Assembly (NCBI GenBank): GCA_002307185.1
Contig: DBTT01000004.1
Location: 161,994-225,993 of the forward strand
Length of the DNA: 64,000 nt
Direction: 5' to 3'
DNA from: Bacteroidales bacterium UBA1309
GTDB lineage: Bacteria > Bacteroidota > Bacteroidia > Bacteroidales > Dysgonomonadaceae
Part shown: positions 53,351-61,610 of the stretch, piece after piece
How the letters are laid out: each line of letters opens with the position of its first letter
Position numbering within the stretch: position 1 is the stretch's first letter
Made by a program: the position numbers and the translations under genes
Notes under the pieces: generated by a model
The model's input: only the letters and a program-made list of their open reading frames with translations
Told to the model about the DNA's origin: nothing
Database searches by the model: none

Positions 53351-55012
53351 TTACTTTTTCACCACCTTGGCCCTGCCTTTTCCTCCGGAAGTGGTAACGG
53401 TTACAATATAGACACCTCTTGCCCAACTGCGGGTGTTGACAGGGGATGTGCTGGAGCGAGCCATCAGTCGACCAGAAGTGGAATATACGCTCATTTCCTG
53501 TAGGACATATGTTGTATTCACATACAAATAGTTGCCAAAGAATACGGGTGCGATATTGATGAAATTTTCCCCTTTGAGGGTATCCCCTTTTGTGTAACCA
53601 TCTATCCCATTGATAGCCTGAACAGGATAATCGGGAGCATCAAGGTAATTGCTCATCCATTCGCTTGAACTGGAGGCCTTGTTCCAGTGGTAACGAAACT
53701 TTCCGTAATAGTCGGCAGCAGTTGGCGTTGAACAGTAACTTTCGCCACCGGTGAGTGTCCCCACAATTCGCCCATCCTGATTAAACATTGGTGAACCTGA
53801 CGACCCGCCCGCAGTGACGCTGAATCCGTTTGTCGTTTCTGAATACACCACGCTCCAATGTGCTCCAATGGTACAGGTATCTTCCAAATCGATAAAAGTA
53901 GTGGTCGTTGGCGTGGCGGTATATATCGATATCTTTTTCACATCACCGCTGGGATGATGAATAACTGCTCCACTTGTTGGGGCGACGGTAGTTATGTCCC
54001 ATCCGTTGTAAAAGACGTCATAATCAGCCGGTATGGAGTCTTTCAACCTAAGCAATGTTCCATCGGAACCTCCTTTGAGTGGAATATCTACAAGCAAATC
54101 GGCTCCAACCATTGTTTTCATTTTGGAAGATACGGTACTTTCGCCACAGGTAGCTAATTCATAATGAAAATAGAACTGCATGGTGGAAAAATCTGCCGTT
54201 TGCCCATCTTGCTCAAAGCAGTGGTGGGCACTCAGAAAATAGGGTGTTTGGTCTTGATACACATTATTGACAAGCGACCCGGAACAAAGATAGGACAAGT
54301 TGCCGATAGGGACAATTAGTTTTGCCACTCCCTTTTTTTGTTGCTGCCAGTTGTCTCCTTCGGGGCTACAATTTATATCCACGTAACAATCACTCGAATA
54401 AGTAGTTGCCCGAAGCAACGAATTACCTGTTGTAGGTATCATCTCTATTAGATTGTAGCAATAACCAATTTTGGAAATTATAACTTCGGGTTTCTCTTGA
54501 CCTTCCGGATGAAAATATTCCAATGTAAGGGAATCTCCATAAATAATTTCCGTTGAAAAACGCCCGCCTTTCTGGTTGGTCTGGTTGGTATAAGCCCCTA
54601 GAAGTTGGTTTTTAGCACCGTTGTAGATGTACAGTTTTCCTCCATCTGGTATTTTGAATTTATCATAATAGAGCATTATCCCTTGTGCATCAGGCGATTT
54701 TATAGAAAGCCTGCACACCGAATCGCCACTAACCTTGGTCCAAGCTCCTTCCTTCATCAAGTCCAATTGGGTGGGTGTCAATACCGCTACGATCGGCGGT
54801 GCCCCGTTTTGCTTGGCGACAATGTCTTGTTCCTTGAGTTGCGCTATATTTTCTTGCGGCACAATCGTTTTAACAGGCACTCCATCCAAAAATTTGCTCT
54901 TGGTGATACTAAAGCTTGGTGGAGTTCCTCCAAAAGAAATCTGGGCTTGCACTATGAAAGGGAACAAACTCAAGATTGTACAAAAAACGATACGCCCGTA
55001 TTTTCTTATCAT
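53351..55012 (-). CDS. Secreted trypsin-like (lysyl-endopeptidase-type) serine protease with type IX sorting domain
   Basis: About 553 residues from ATG 55012 (MIRKYGRIVFCTILSLFPF); in-frame codons up to 55054 precede the signal peptide. The S1-type core has SAHHCFEQ (catalytic His), a later Asp and GGSSGSPMFN (catalytic Ser), with several cysteines typical of Achromobacter lysyl endopeptidase (SDCYVDINCSPEG, YLCSGSL). The C-terminal 80 residues form a Por secretion domain (VYSTSGRLMARSS ... WARGVYIVTVTTSGGKGRAKVVKK), the signal for the type IX secretion system. So the organism has T9SS, and this protein reaches the surface or medium. Confidence 0.9.
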   Translation of the reverse strand: MIRKYGRIVFCTILSLFPFIVQAQISFGGTPPSFSITKSKFLDGVPVKTIVPQENIAQLKEQDIVAKQNGAPPIVAVLTPTQLDLMKEGAWTKVSGDSVCRLSIKSPDAQGIMLYYDKFKIPDGGKLYIYNGAKNQLLGAYTNQTNQKGGRFSTEIIYGDSLTLEYFHPEGQEKPEVIISKIGYCYNLIEMIPTTGNSLLRATTYSSDCYVDINCSPEGDNWQQQKKGVAKLIVPIGNLSYLCSGSLVNNVYQDQTPYFLSAHHCFEQDGQTADFSTMQFYFHYELATCGESTVSSKMKTMVGADLLVDIPLKGGSDGTLLRLKDSIPADYDVFYNGWDITTVAPTSGAVIHHPSGDVKKISIYTATPTTTTFIDLEDTCTIGAHWSVVYSETTNGFSVTAGGSSGSPMFNQDGRIVGTLTGGESYCSTPTAADYYGKFRYHWNKASSSSEWMSNYLDAPDYPVQAINGIDGYTKGDTLKGENFINIAPVFFGNYLYVNTTYVLQEMSVYSTSGRLMARSSTSPVNTRSWARGVYIVTVTTSGGKGRAKVVKK

Positions 55013-55086
55013 ATTCACTCTGTTAAGTAATGAGTATAAATTCTTGTCGTACATGAATAAGCTGACATCTGTTAATTATTAAGAAA

Positions 55087-55614
55087 CTATTTTTGCAACA
55101 TTTCAATCAGTTTATCGACATGGCTGGATACATCGCACCGCTGCACCAAACTATCTGTTTCAAACACAACTTGCGCCTGATTATAGAATGGTTCGCGCTT
55201 TGTTATATTTTCAGTGATAAAATCGAGTAATTCATCCTCTGATTTATCTTTTATCAACGGACGTTTATCTTTGCCTGCGAAAAGGCGTTTGAGCAAAACC
55301 TGTGGATCCGTTTTCAGATAAACGATCACGCCAGCTTGCTTCATTACATTGATGTTGTCATAAAAACAAGGTGTTCCTCCGCCGGTGGAAATTACTGTGT
55401 CTTCAAATCCAGCCACTTCTTGCAGGAGTTTGTGTTCTATCTCTCTGAACTTTGATTCGCCCGACTCAGCAAAAATCTCATTGATGGTTTTCTGATACCG
55501 ACCCTGAATATAATGGTCTAAATCAATAAACTGAAATCCTATTTTGGCGGCCAATTCCTTCCCTAAAGTTGTTTTGCCAACCCCCATATAACCAATCAAA
55601 AAGATTCTCTTCAT
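55087..55614 (-). CDS. aroK: Shikimate kinase
   Basis: 175 residues. ATP-dependent phosphorylation of shikimate. Walker A GYMGVGKTTLGKELA, the shikimate-binding DLDHYIQGR and STGGGTPC are all present. Minus strand, with a TACATTTG -7 box at 55643-55650. Together with aroE at 59767 it gives two adjacent steps of the aromatic pathway in the window, on opposite strands and about 4 kb apart. Confidence 0.95.
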   Translation of the reverse strand: MKRIFLIGYMGVGKTTLGKELAAKIGFQFIDLDHYIQGRYQKTINEIFAESGESKFREIEHKLLQEVAGFEDTVISTGGGTPCFYDNINVMKQAGVIVYLKTDPQVLLKRLFAGKDKRPLIKDKSEDELLDFITENITKREPFYNQAQVVFETDSLVQRCDVSSHVDKLIEMLQK

Positions 55615-55642
55615 CCTGATCTGTTTTCAATCCTATTAAACG

Positions 55643-55650
55643 CAAATGTA
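55643..55650 (-). promoter_or_regulatory. -7 promoter box for aroK
   Basis: Minus-strand TACATTTG matches TAnnTTTG, 29 bp upstream of the aroK ATG. No clear -33. Confidence 0.5.
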
Positions 55651-56055
55651 AGTATAATGTTATAAAAAGTTGAAATAATTGTGTCTTAAAATGATTATAC
55701 CGACAACGGGATCGTGAATCTGCGAGATGCAAGGGCATGACATGCAATAGAGGCAATCGCGCTTCCCCAAAGCAATCATCCTGAATCAACCTCCCGAAAA
55801 TGGCACCTGATCAGTAGAATCCAAGGTGAAATTTGTTTGGAATTTAGCAAATATGCTCTTTTCCCGATTTCACATCCTCACGCCTTGAAACTGCATCCTG
55901 ATGTGTGATAAAGCGCAAATACTAAAAATAAATCAATCATTTTATCAAATATCTGCATTGTTTTCTTTCTGTTTTTCAAATATTTATTTATTTTCGCAAT
56001 AAATTACAGAAGTCAACTAAAATACATATCAACCAATCAAAAAAATTACGCTTTT
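55651..56055. other. Divergent intergenic region, nothing further seen
   Basis: About 400 bp between aroK and the reductase gene, A/T-rich near the reductase start. No gene, tRNA or repeat was recognised. A partial -7-like TATTTTCG lies about 60 bp upstream of the reductase ATG. Confidence 0.4.
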
Positions 56056-56865
56056 ATGGAAGAATTAAATGCCATAGTACAGCAAGTGGTGCAAGTGTCG
56101 CCCATTATGAAAGTTTTTCGGATTGCTCCTCTAGGCTGGGAACTTCCGGATTTCAAACCGGGACAGTTTGTTGCCATTGCATTACCATCAACGGCCACAA
56201 AATGCCCAGAAGCAACAGCCATTGAAGAACCAGCCGAACCTGGAAGCGAGAGGCTAATCAAACGTGCTTATTCGGTTGCATCTTCTAACTTGTCACGCGA
56301 TTACGTGGAACTTTACATCACTCTCGTACATTCGGGTGCTCTTACTCCGCGTTTGTTCAACCTGAACATTGGGGATAAAATCTGGATCGGAAACAAGTTT
56401 GCCGGAATGTTCACCTTAGATCAGATCGATGAAGACCAAAACATTGTCCTTATCGGCACAGGCACGGGCGTTGCACCTTACATGAGTATGCTACGCACCG
56501 ACGCACTTCACCGCAAAGGCAACATCGTCGTGATTCATGGAGCTTCCAACTCGTGGGACTTGGGGTATTCCTCCGAATTGAATTTGCTTCAGGCTTTGTC
56601 CCCCAAATTCAGGTATGTCCCCACAATAACCTTGCCTGAACGAGAATTCACGCCATGGACAGGACATACTCAGTTTATCGAAGAAATTTGGCAGGAAGGT
56701 GCTGTCGAAAAACTTTGGGGATTCAAACCGTCGCCCGAAAACACCCACATCTTCCTTTGTGGTAATCCGAAAATGGTCTCCGGAATGATCGAATGCCTCG
56801 AAAAAGATGGATTCAGAGAACATTCGCGCAAGGAACCCGGACAAATTCATGCCGAAAAATTCTAA
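56056..56865 (+). CDS. Ferredoxin-NADP reductase
   Basis: 269 residues. The FAD-binding motif RAYSVASS and the NAD(P)-binding GTGTGVAPYMSMLR are clear, and the C-terminus ends KEPGQIHAEKF like bacterial ferredoxin/flavodoxin-NADP reductases. Exchanges electrons between ferredoxin and NADP(H) in the cytoplasm. Monocistronic: a strong terminator follows at 56888-56934. Confidence 0.92.
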   Translation: MEELNAIVQQVVQVSPIMKVFRIAPLGWELPDFKPGQFVAIALPSTATKCPEATAIEEPAEPGSERLIKRAYSVASSNLSRDYVELYITLVHSGALTPRLFNLNIGDKIWIGNKFAGMFTLDQIDEDQNIVLIGTGTGVAPYMSMLRTDALHRKGNIVVIHGASNSWDLGYSSELNLLQALSPKFRYVPTITLPEREFTPWTGHTQFIEEIWQEGAVEKLWGFKPSPENTHIFLCGNPKMVSGMIECLEKDGFREHSRKEPGQIHAEKF

Positions 56866-56887
56866 ACAAATCAAATGTTGAGATATA

Positions 56888-56934
56888 AAGACCTGGAAAC
56901 AAAGCAAGATCGGTTTCGTTTCCAGGTCTTTTTT
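56888..56934 (+). terminator. Rho-independent terminator after ferredoxin-NADP reductase
   Basis: A 13-bp perfect stem (AAGACCTGGAAAC at 56888-56900 with its complement at 56918-56930) followed by TTTT. Confidence 0.92.
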
Positions 56935-57104
56935 CATGTCGCATGACAGATTCCACACGGCTAATCCTCAGGGTCCTGCAAGGGTTCTTCTTTCTAGGTG
57001 TGAGGCCATCCGACACGAACACAAACTTGCCCGCAAACACATCCCAGCCCATTTTGAATAGATCGCAAACCTAAATTTGGAAATAAAAAAGAGTGATTCT
57101 AAAA

Positions 57105-57136
57105 TTTGAGCCATCGGGAAGAATACATTACCTTTG
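57105..57136 (+). promoter_or_regulatory. Bacteroidales-type promoter for purC
   Basis: TTTG at 57105-57108, 20 bases, TACCTTTG at 57129-57136: an exact consensus match. Transcription should start near 57143, leaving a 139-base leader before purC that holds a 19-codon ORF (57167-57226). Confidence 0.75.
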
Positions 57137-57281
57137 CCATCGCAAAATACCTTCGAATAGAATATTATGCAAGAAAGAAATATGCCCCACAAACCCACAC
57201 ACTTTATTTTGAAATTCAAGCTTTAAATGGGGCCTTATCGGAACGGACATTAATTTCAATCAATAAAGCAAAACAGATAGA

Positions 57282-58229
57282 GTGATGAAAAATACTTTAA
57301 TCAAAACTGACTACAACTTTTCTGGACAAACACATGTGTATCACGGTAAAGTGCGTGATGTGTATTCCATCGGGGCAGACGAGCTGGTGATGATCGCTAC
57401 AGACCGGATTTCCGCTTTCGACGTGATCCTTCCTCACGGAATCCCCTACAAAGGGCAAGTTTTGAACCAAATTGCGGCAAAATTCCTCGATGCCACTTCC
57501 GACATTGTTCCCAACTGGAAATCGGCCACTCCCGACCCAATGGTAACGGTTGGCGTGCGTTGCGAAACTTATAAGGTGGAAATGATTGTGCGGGGATATC
57601 TCACCGGAAGTGCCTGGAGAGAATACCAAGCGGGAGCAAGAACACTTTGCGGCGTGGCTCTTCCCGATGGAATGAAGGAAAATGAAAAATTCCCGGCACC
57701 CATCCTCACTCCTACCACCAAGGCAGATGAAGGACACGATGAAAACATCTCACGGGACGAAATCATCGCCCAAGGACTTGTTCCAAAAGACGAATACGAA
57801 CAAATTGAACGATACGCTTTGGCTTTGTTCCAACGGGGAAGCGAAATGGCTGCCGAACGCGGACTTATCCTTGTGGATACCAAATACGAATTCGGAAAGC
57901 ACAACGGGGAAATCTTCCTGATTGACGAAATCCATACGCCGGACTCTTCCCGCTATTTCTATGCCGACACCTACCAAGAGCTTTTTGATAAAGATGCGGA
58001 ACAAAAGCAACTGTCGAAAGAATTCGTTCGCAAATGGTTAATGGATAATGGATTTCAAGGAAAAGAAGGACAAGCTGTTCCTGAAATGACCGAAGAATTT
58101 TGCACCAGCGTATCAGAGCGTTACATAGAGCTATACGAACACATTGTAGGCGAAAAATTCGTGAAGGCTGACATCAACGACGTGGAAAGCCGCATCGAGA
58201 GAAATGTAAACGATTTTCTGAAAAAGTGA
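57282..58229 (+). CDS. purC: Phosphoribosylaminoimidazole-succinocarboxamide synthase
   Basis: 315 residues, the longer Bacteroidota form. Purine biosynthesis: joins CAIR and aspartate to SAICAR with ATP. Family blocks are KVRDVYSIGADELVMIATDRISAFD near the start, MIVRGYLTGSAWREYQ and LILVDTKYEFG, IFLIDEIHTPDSSRY. It has a consensus promoter with a long leader and a strong terminator directly after the stop. In Bacteroidales purC often neighbours menG and aroE as here. Confidence 0.96.
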   Translation: MMKNTLIKTDYNFSGQTHVYHGKVRDVYSIGADELVMIATDRISAFDVILPHGIPYKGQVLNQIAAKFLDATSDIVPNWKSATPDPMVTVGVRCETYKVEMIVRGYLTGSAWREYQAGARTLCGVALPDGMKENEKFPAPILTPTTKADEGHDENISRDEIIAQGLVPKDEYEQIERYALALFQRGSEMAAERGLILVDTKYEFGKHNGEIFLIDEIHTPDSSRYFYADTYQELFDKDAEQKQLSKEFVRKWLMDNGFQGKEGQAVPEMTEEFCTSVSERYIELYEHIVGEKFVKADINDVESRIERNVNDFLKK

Positions 58230-58247
58230 TTTATTCTTAATATCTTT

Positions 58248-58276
58248 GTGAAAATCCCAGCCTTTGGGATTTTCAC
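58248..58276 (+). terminator. Rho-independent terminator after purC
   Basis: GTGAAAATCCCA (58248-58259) pairs perfectly with TGGGATTTTCAC (58265-58276), followed by ATTTTTATTTTT. Directly before it is TATCTTTG (58241-58248), a -7-like word of doubtful meaning in this place. Confidence 0.9.
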
Positions 58277-58350
58277 ATTTTTATTTTTAGAGATAAGTGT
58301 TTCGGTGAACTGATGGGTATTCAGCACGCCTTTCAATAAGTTATTTTAGT

Positions 58351-58926
58351 ATGGCTACTCTTTACATTATTTCGGGTTGCAACGGCGCAGGGAAAACCAC
58401 TGCTTCGTTTACCTTGTTGCCTGACATCATGGATTGCAAGGAGTTTGTCAATGCCGACGAGATAGCAAAAGGCCTATCCCCTTTCCAGCCCGAAAAAGCC
58501 GCCATCGATGCAGGACGCATCATGATTAAGCGTATGGAAGACTTATTGACCCGGGATCAGGATTTTGCCATCGAGACAACATTAGCCACCAAATCCTACC
58601 ACGAATTCATCCAACGGGCGCATACCAGAGGATACAAGGTGACGCTGATTTACTTTTGGCTCAATTCGGTAGAACTGGCCATTGAGCGCGTCAGGGCGCG
58701 CGTGGCAACGGGAGGACATCACATCCCCGAAGAAACAATTCGCCGCCGTTACATTTCCGGAAACAGGAATTTGTCAGACCTTTACCTCCACATCTGCGAT
58801 GAATGGCTGATTATAGACAATTCAACCGTGCCGCCGGAAGTGGTGGCCAATAAAGGACAAAACGAAGCTCCCCTTATCAACAATCCTGAATTATTCAAGA
58901 CCATAACCGGCCTCGATTCAATATAA
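58351..58926 (+). CDS. Zeta-toxin-family P-loop kinase, stand-alone
   Basis: 191 residues. Walker A GCNGAGKTT at about residues 9-17, then the zeta/AAA-33 type blocks FVNADEIAKGLSPF, FAIETTLATKSYHEFIQRA, VTLIYFWLNSVELAIERVRAR and RVATGGHHIPEETIRRRY. Zeta toxins phosphorylate UDP-N-acetylglucosamine; the shorter chromosomal relatives without an epsilon antitoxin are of unknown role. No antitoxin-like gene flanks it: purC is before and menG 35 bp after, same direction. Co-transcription with menG and aroE is likely. Confidence 0.85.
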   Translation: MATLYIISGCNGAGKTTASFTLLPDIMDCKEFVNADEIAKGLSPFQPEKAAIDAGRIMIKRMEDLLTRDQDFAIETTLATKSYHEFIQRAHTRGYKVTLIYFWLNSVELAIERVRARVATGGHHIPEETIRRRYISGNRNLSDLYLHICDEWLIIDNSTVPPEVVANKGQNEAPLINNPELFKTITGLDSI

Positions 58927-58961
58927 GACTATTTCAAAAAAAACGGCTACCAAACCAAAAT

Positions 58962-59699
58962 ATGAATTACCAATCTGAAAAAGTTGTACCCTACGACACC
59001 AACGAGAAAAAAGGGGCGCAGATAGAACAGATGTTCGATTCCATCGCCACCCACTACGACAGCCTCAACCGCACCATGTCCATGGGGTTGGACATATCCT
59101 GGCGTAGAAAAGGATTGAAACTCTTAGGAGAAAAATCACCTCAAGAGATCCTCGACATTGCCACAGGAACAGGCGATTTGGCCATCATGGCACACGGCCA
59201 GCTTCATCCGAAAAAGATTCTTGGCGTGGATATTTCGGAGGAAATGATGAAAGTAGGCAAGCATAAGGTGGAAAGCTTGGGTATGGCCGATGCCGTTTCC
59301 TTTGCAAAAGAAGATTGCATGGAGCTTTCGTTCGATGACAATTCGTTCGATGCGGCGATGGTGGCTTTCGGCGTGCGGAATTTCGAAGATTTGGACAAGG
59401 GGTTGAAAGAAATACGGCGTGTCTTGAAACCAGGGGGGCAATTGATGATTCTCGAGCTAAGCACACCGAGGCAATTTCCGATGAAGCAAGGCTACTGGAT
59501 CTATTCCCGGCTGTTCATCCCAACTGTCGGTCGCCTCGTGTCAAAAAGCAAGGAAGCCTACACCTACCTACCTAAATCAATCGAAGCGTTTGTGCAAGGC
59601 AAGGAAATGGTGGAGGTGCTGCTCAAAAACGGTTTTTCAGAAGCCAAATACAAAACTTACACCTTTGGCGTTTGTTCCATGTACTTGGCCACGAAATAG
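58962..59699 (+). CDS. menG: Demethylmenaquinone methyltransferase
   Basis: 245 residues. SAM-dependent methylation, last step of menaquinone synthesis (UbiE/MenG family). Blocks: MFDSIATHYDSLNRTMSMGLDISWRR, LDIATGTGDLAIMA (motif I), VAFGVRNFEDLDKGLKEIRRVLKPGG and SYLP-type YTYLPKSIEAF. Lies between the zeta-like kinase and aroE in a same-strand run. Confidence 0.95.
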   Translation: MNYQSEKVVPYDTNEKKGAQIEQMFDSIATHYDSLNRTMSMGLDISWRRKGLKLLGEKSPQEILDIATGTGDLAIMAHGQLHPKKILGVDISEEMMKVGKHKVESLGMADAVSFAKEDCMELSFDDNSFDAAMVAFGVRNFEDLDKGLKEIRRVLKPGGQLMILELSTPRQFPMKQGYWIYSRLFIPTVGRLVSKSKEAYTYLPKSIEAFVQGKEMVEVLLKNGFSEAKYKTYTFGVCSMYLATK

Positions 59700-59766
59700 G
59701 TAGCCCACCGCACTTCTTGCCTGAAATCTTTTCCAAACCACTATATTAAAAAAATGCTTTCAACCT

Positions 59767-60510
59767 ATGGAAAAATACGGCCTTATCGGATTTCCGCTCA
59801 AGCATTCCTTTTCCCGCAAATTCTTCACTGAAAAATTTGCAAGGGAAAATATGGATGCCGAATACCTCAACTTCGAAATTCCGAACATCGACCAATTGCC
59901 TGAAATTATTGCTGCAAACCCCGAACTCAGGGGGTTAAACGTGACCATCCCTTACAAGGAAAAAGTGATTCCTTTTCTTGACGAACTTGATCCTCAAGCA
60001 CAGGAAATTGGTGCAGTGAACGTGATCCGCATCGAAAGAAATGGGGGAAAAGTCCGTTTGGTAGGTTACAATTCCGATTTGGTGGGCTTTCAAAACAGCA
60101 TAGCACCACTTATTCAGCCTGAGATACATCGAAAAGCGCTGATCTTAGGAACTGGCGGAGCATCCAAAGCAGTTCGGCGGGGATTGCTTAATCTTGGATT
60201 AGAAACGAAATACGTTTCGAGACGGCCTGCTGAAGGTCAATTCACCTACGACGATCTGAACCGAGAAGTGCTGAACCAATACAAAGTGATTGTGAACTCA
60301 ACACCACTCGGAACCTTCCCAAATGTTGATGAAGCCCCAGAAATACCTTATGAATTGCTGGGAGAAGAAAATTTACTTTTTGATTTGGTTTATAACCCCG
60401 AAGAAACAAAATTCTTGAAATTGGGAAAAAATAAAAACGCAAAGGTAAAAAACGGAGCAAAAATGCTGGAATTGCAAGCAATCGCAGCTTGGGAGATCTG
60501 GAATGGATAG
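59767..60510 (+). CDS. aroE: Shikimate dehydrogenase
   Basis: 247 residues. NADPH-dependent reduction of 3-dehydroshikimate. Substrate site LIGFPLKHSFSRKFF, catalytic lysine in LRGLNVTIPYKEKVIPFLD, GAVNVIRIERNG, nucleotide-binding GTGGASKAVRRGL, and the closing MLELQAIAAWEIW. Follows menG by 67 bp. The next gene has its own promoter. Confidence 0.95.
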   Translation: MEKYGLIGFPLKHSFSRKFFTEKFARENMDAEYLNFEIPNIDQLPEIIAANPELRGLNVTIPYKEKVIPFLDELDPQAQEIGAVNVIRIERNGGKVRLVGYNSDLVGFQNSIAPLIQPEIHRKALILGTGGASKAVRRGLLNLGLETKYVSRRPAEGQFTYDDLNREVLNQYKVIVNSTPLGTFPNVDEAPEIPYELLGEENLLFDLVYNPEETKFLKLGKNKNAKVKNGAKMLELQAIAAWEIWNG

Positions 60511-60568
60511 TATTTTTCTTATTATCAAAATATTACAAACTTATTACAAGTTATTCAAAACGGGAAAT

Positions 60569-60617
60569 TATGTTGTAAAACACACACTAAACAGGAATAA
60601 TCATGCTGTAAAACATA
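60569..60617 (+). repeat. Two direct repeats, 33 bp apart, upstream of a promoter
   Basis: TTATGTTGTAAAACA (from about 60569) and TCATGCTGTAAAACA (from 60601) differ at two positions. The 33-bp period is close to three helical turns, so bound proteins would lie on one face of the DNA. They end about 40 bp before the -33 element at 60656, the place of activator sites. Confidence 0.55.
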
Positions 60618-60655
60618 AAAAACACACCTCGTTAACGTTATTTAGCTTATAATAT

Positions 60656-60687
60656 TTTGAAAAGGGTATTTTATACACGTATCTTTG
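60656..60687 (+). promoter_or_regulatory. Consensus promoter before the small periplasmic protein
   Basis: TTTG at 60656-60659, 20 bases, TATCTTTG at 60680-60687: an exact match. Transcription should start near 60692 and pass through a hairpin at 60728-60772 before the CDS at 60810. Confidence 0.8.
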
Positions 60688-60727
60688 TGTCATCAATAAG
60701 GAGATATTGAAAATTAAAAATATACGA

Positions 60728-60772
60728 GACACCATGAAAACCTCAGAAGGATCATGGTGTCGTTTTTTTTTT
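60728..60772 (+). terminator. Terminator-like hairpin inside a leader, with 16-codon ORF
   Basis: GACACCATG (60728-60736) pairs with CATGGTGTC (60753-60761) and is followed by CG and ten T. It looks like an intrinsic terminator placed 37 bp before the CDS at 60810 and about 36 bases after the predicted start of transcription. A short ORF, ATG at 60734 to TAG at 60784 (MKTSEGSWCRFFFKGY), begins inside the left arm. This fits either transcription attenuation or a small RNA of about 80 bases ending here. Confidence 0.7.
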
Positions 60773-60809
60773 AAAGGTTATTAGATTGTTTATTAAAAGG
60801 TTTTAGGTT

Positions 60810-61178
60810 ATGAAAAAGTTATTTATTTCAGCAATTGCGCTTTTAGCGTTTAGTTCTGCAAGCTTTGCTTCAGACTATGATTTTATGAACAAATTGAACA
60901 ACGAAAAGACGTTCACTGGTTTGTCTCGCTACATCAAGGCTGATTACGATCAATGTAATGCTTTGAAATACATCTTCAACGAAACTGAAAAGAAAAAGGA
61001 CATCGTTGAAAAACAAATCGCTGAAGGTAAAGCAAGCAGTAAAGATTTGGATAAAGTATTGTACTTCAACTTGGCAAACGTGAAAGCCGTTTTGTCAGAC
61101 AAACAATACAGGGATTACTTGGTAGTTTTGAATATGACTCAAAACAACAAGATGACTACATTATTGACAGAGAAATAA
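60810..61178 (+). CDS. Small secreted protein of unknown function
   Basis: 122 residues. Signal peptide MKKLFISAIALLAFSSASFA with a standard A-x-A site; the 102-residue mature part is charged and helical (YDFMNKLNNEKTFTGLSRYI, KKKDIVEKQIAEGKASSKDL), with no motif I recognise. Such small helical periplasmic proteins occur in Bacteroidales. It has the strongest promoter in the window, two upstream direct repeats, and a leader with a terminator-like hairpin, so its expression is probably high and conditional. A strong terminator follows. Confidence 0.85.
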   Translation: MKKLFISAIALLAFSSASFASDYDFMNKLNNEKTFTGLSRYIKADYDQCNALKYIFNETEKKKDIVEKQIAEGKASSKDLDKVLYFNLANVKAVLSDKQYRDYLVVLNMTQNNKMTTLLTEK

Positions 61179-61201
61179 TTAGATTAGTTTCACATAATGT
61201 A

Positions 61202-61244
61202 AAAAGTTCGTCCTCGATATTTAGGGAACGAACTTTTCTTTTAT
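61202..61244 (+). terminator. Rho-independent terminator after the small secreted protein
   Basis: AAAAGTTCG (61202-61210) pairs with CGAACTTTT (61229-61237), followed by CTTTT. Lies 24 bp after the stop codon. Confidence 0.88.
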
Positions 61245-61549
61245 GGCCTAGGTGGGCAGCATAGGCTATTTTATTTATGAGCAAGCATGTAACCTAGATC
61301 AACAAATTCGGATGAATTATATTCACCGGCCAATAATTAGCCACCCCTTTAAGTCTCTCGCAGTGAAATCTTATAGTTGATTCGACGCATAAAACAACGT
61401 GAATTCGATGTGAAAATGTTGATAAAAAACAAGAATATAGGAGATTTTCAGCAAATCTAAAATACCAGAAGCGAATACCAAAGCACCTCGAAATCCCAAA
61501 TGAGGTGGAACTCGAAGAATGGGCTGTCAGCGAACATCTAAAGCCTGCT
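61245..61549. other. Intergenic stretch between convergent genes, nothing recognised
   Basis: About 300 bp between the terminator at 61202-61244 and the modC terminator. No open frame of coding character, tRNA or repeat was seen. The minus strand was looked at for a modA remnant and none was found. Confidence 0.4.
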
Positions 61550-61603
61550 GTGGGATGCTGCGAAAGCGAAAATCTGAGCGAAAATTTTGAGCAGCATTCC
61601 CAC
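61550..61603 (-). terminator. Hairpin after modC
   Basis: GTGGGATGCTGC (61550-61561) pairs with GCAGCATTCCCAC (61591-61603) except for one bulged base; loop about 29 bases. It lies 8 bp downstream of the modC stop on the minus strand, with no strong T-run. Confidence 0.7.
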
Positions 61604-61610
61604 CCTCTTT

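Noticed and set aside
55651..56055. Search for tRNA or other RNA genes in this and other large gaps
   Set aside because: No cloverleaf-like arms or TTCGAATCC-type T-loop were recognised in any gap of the window.
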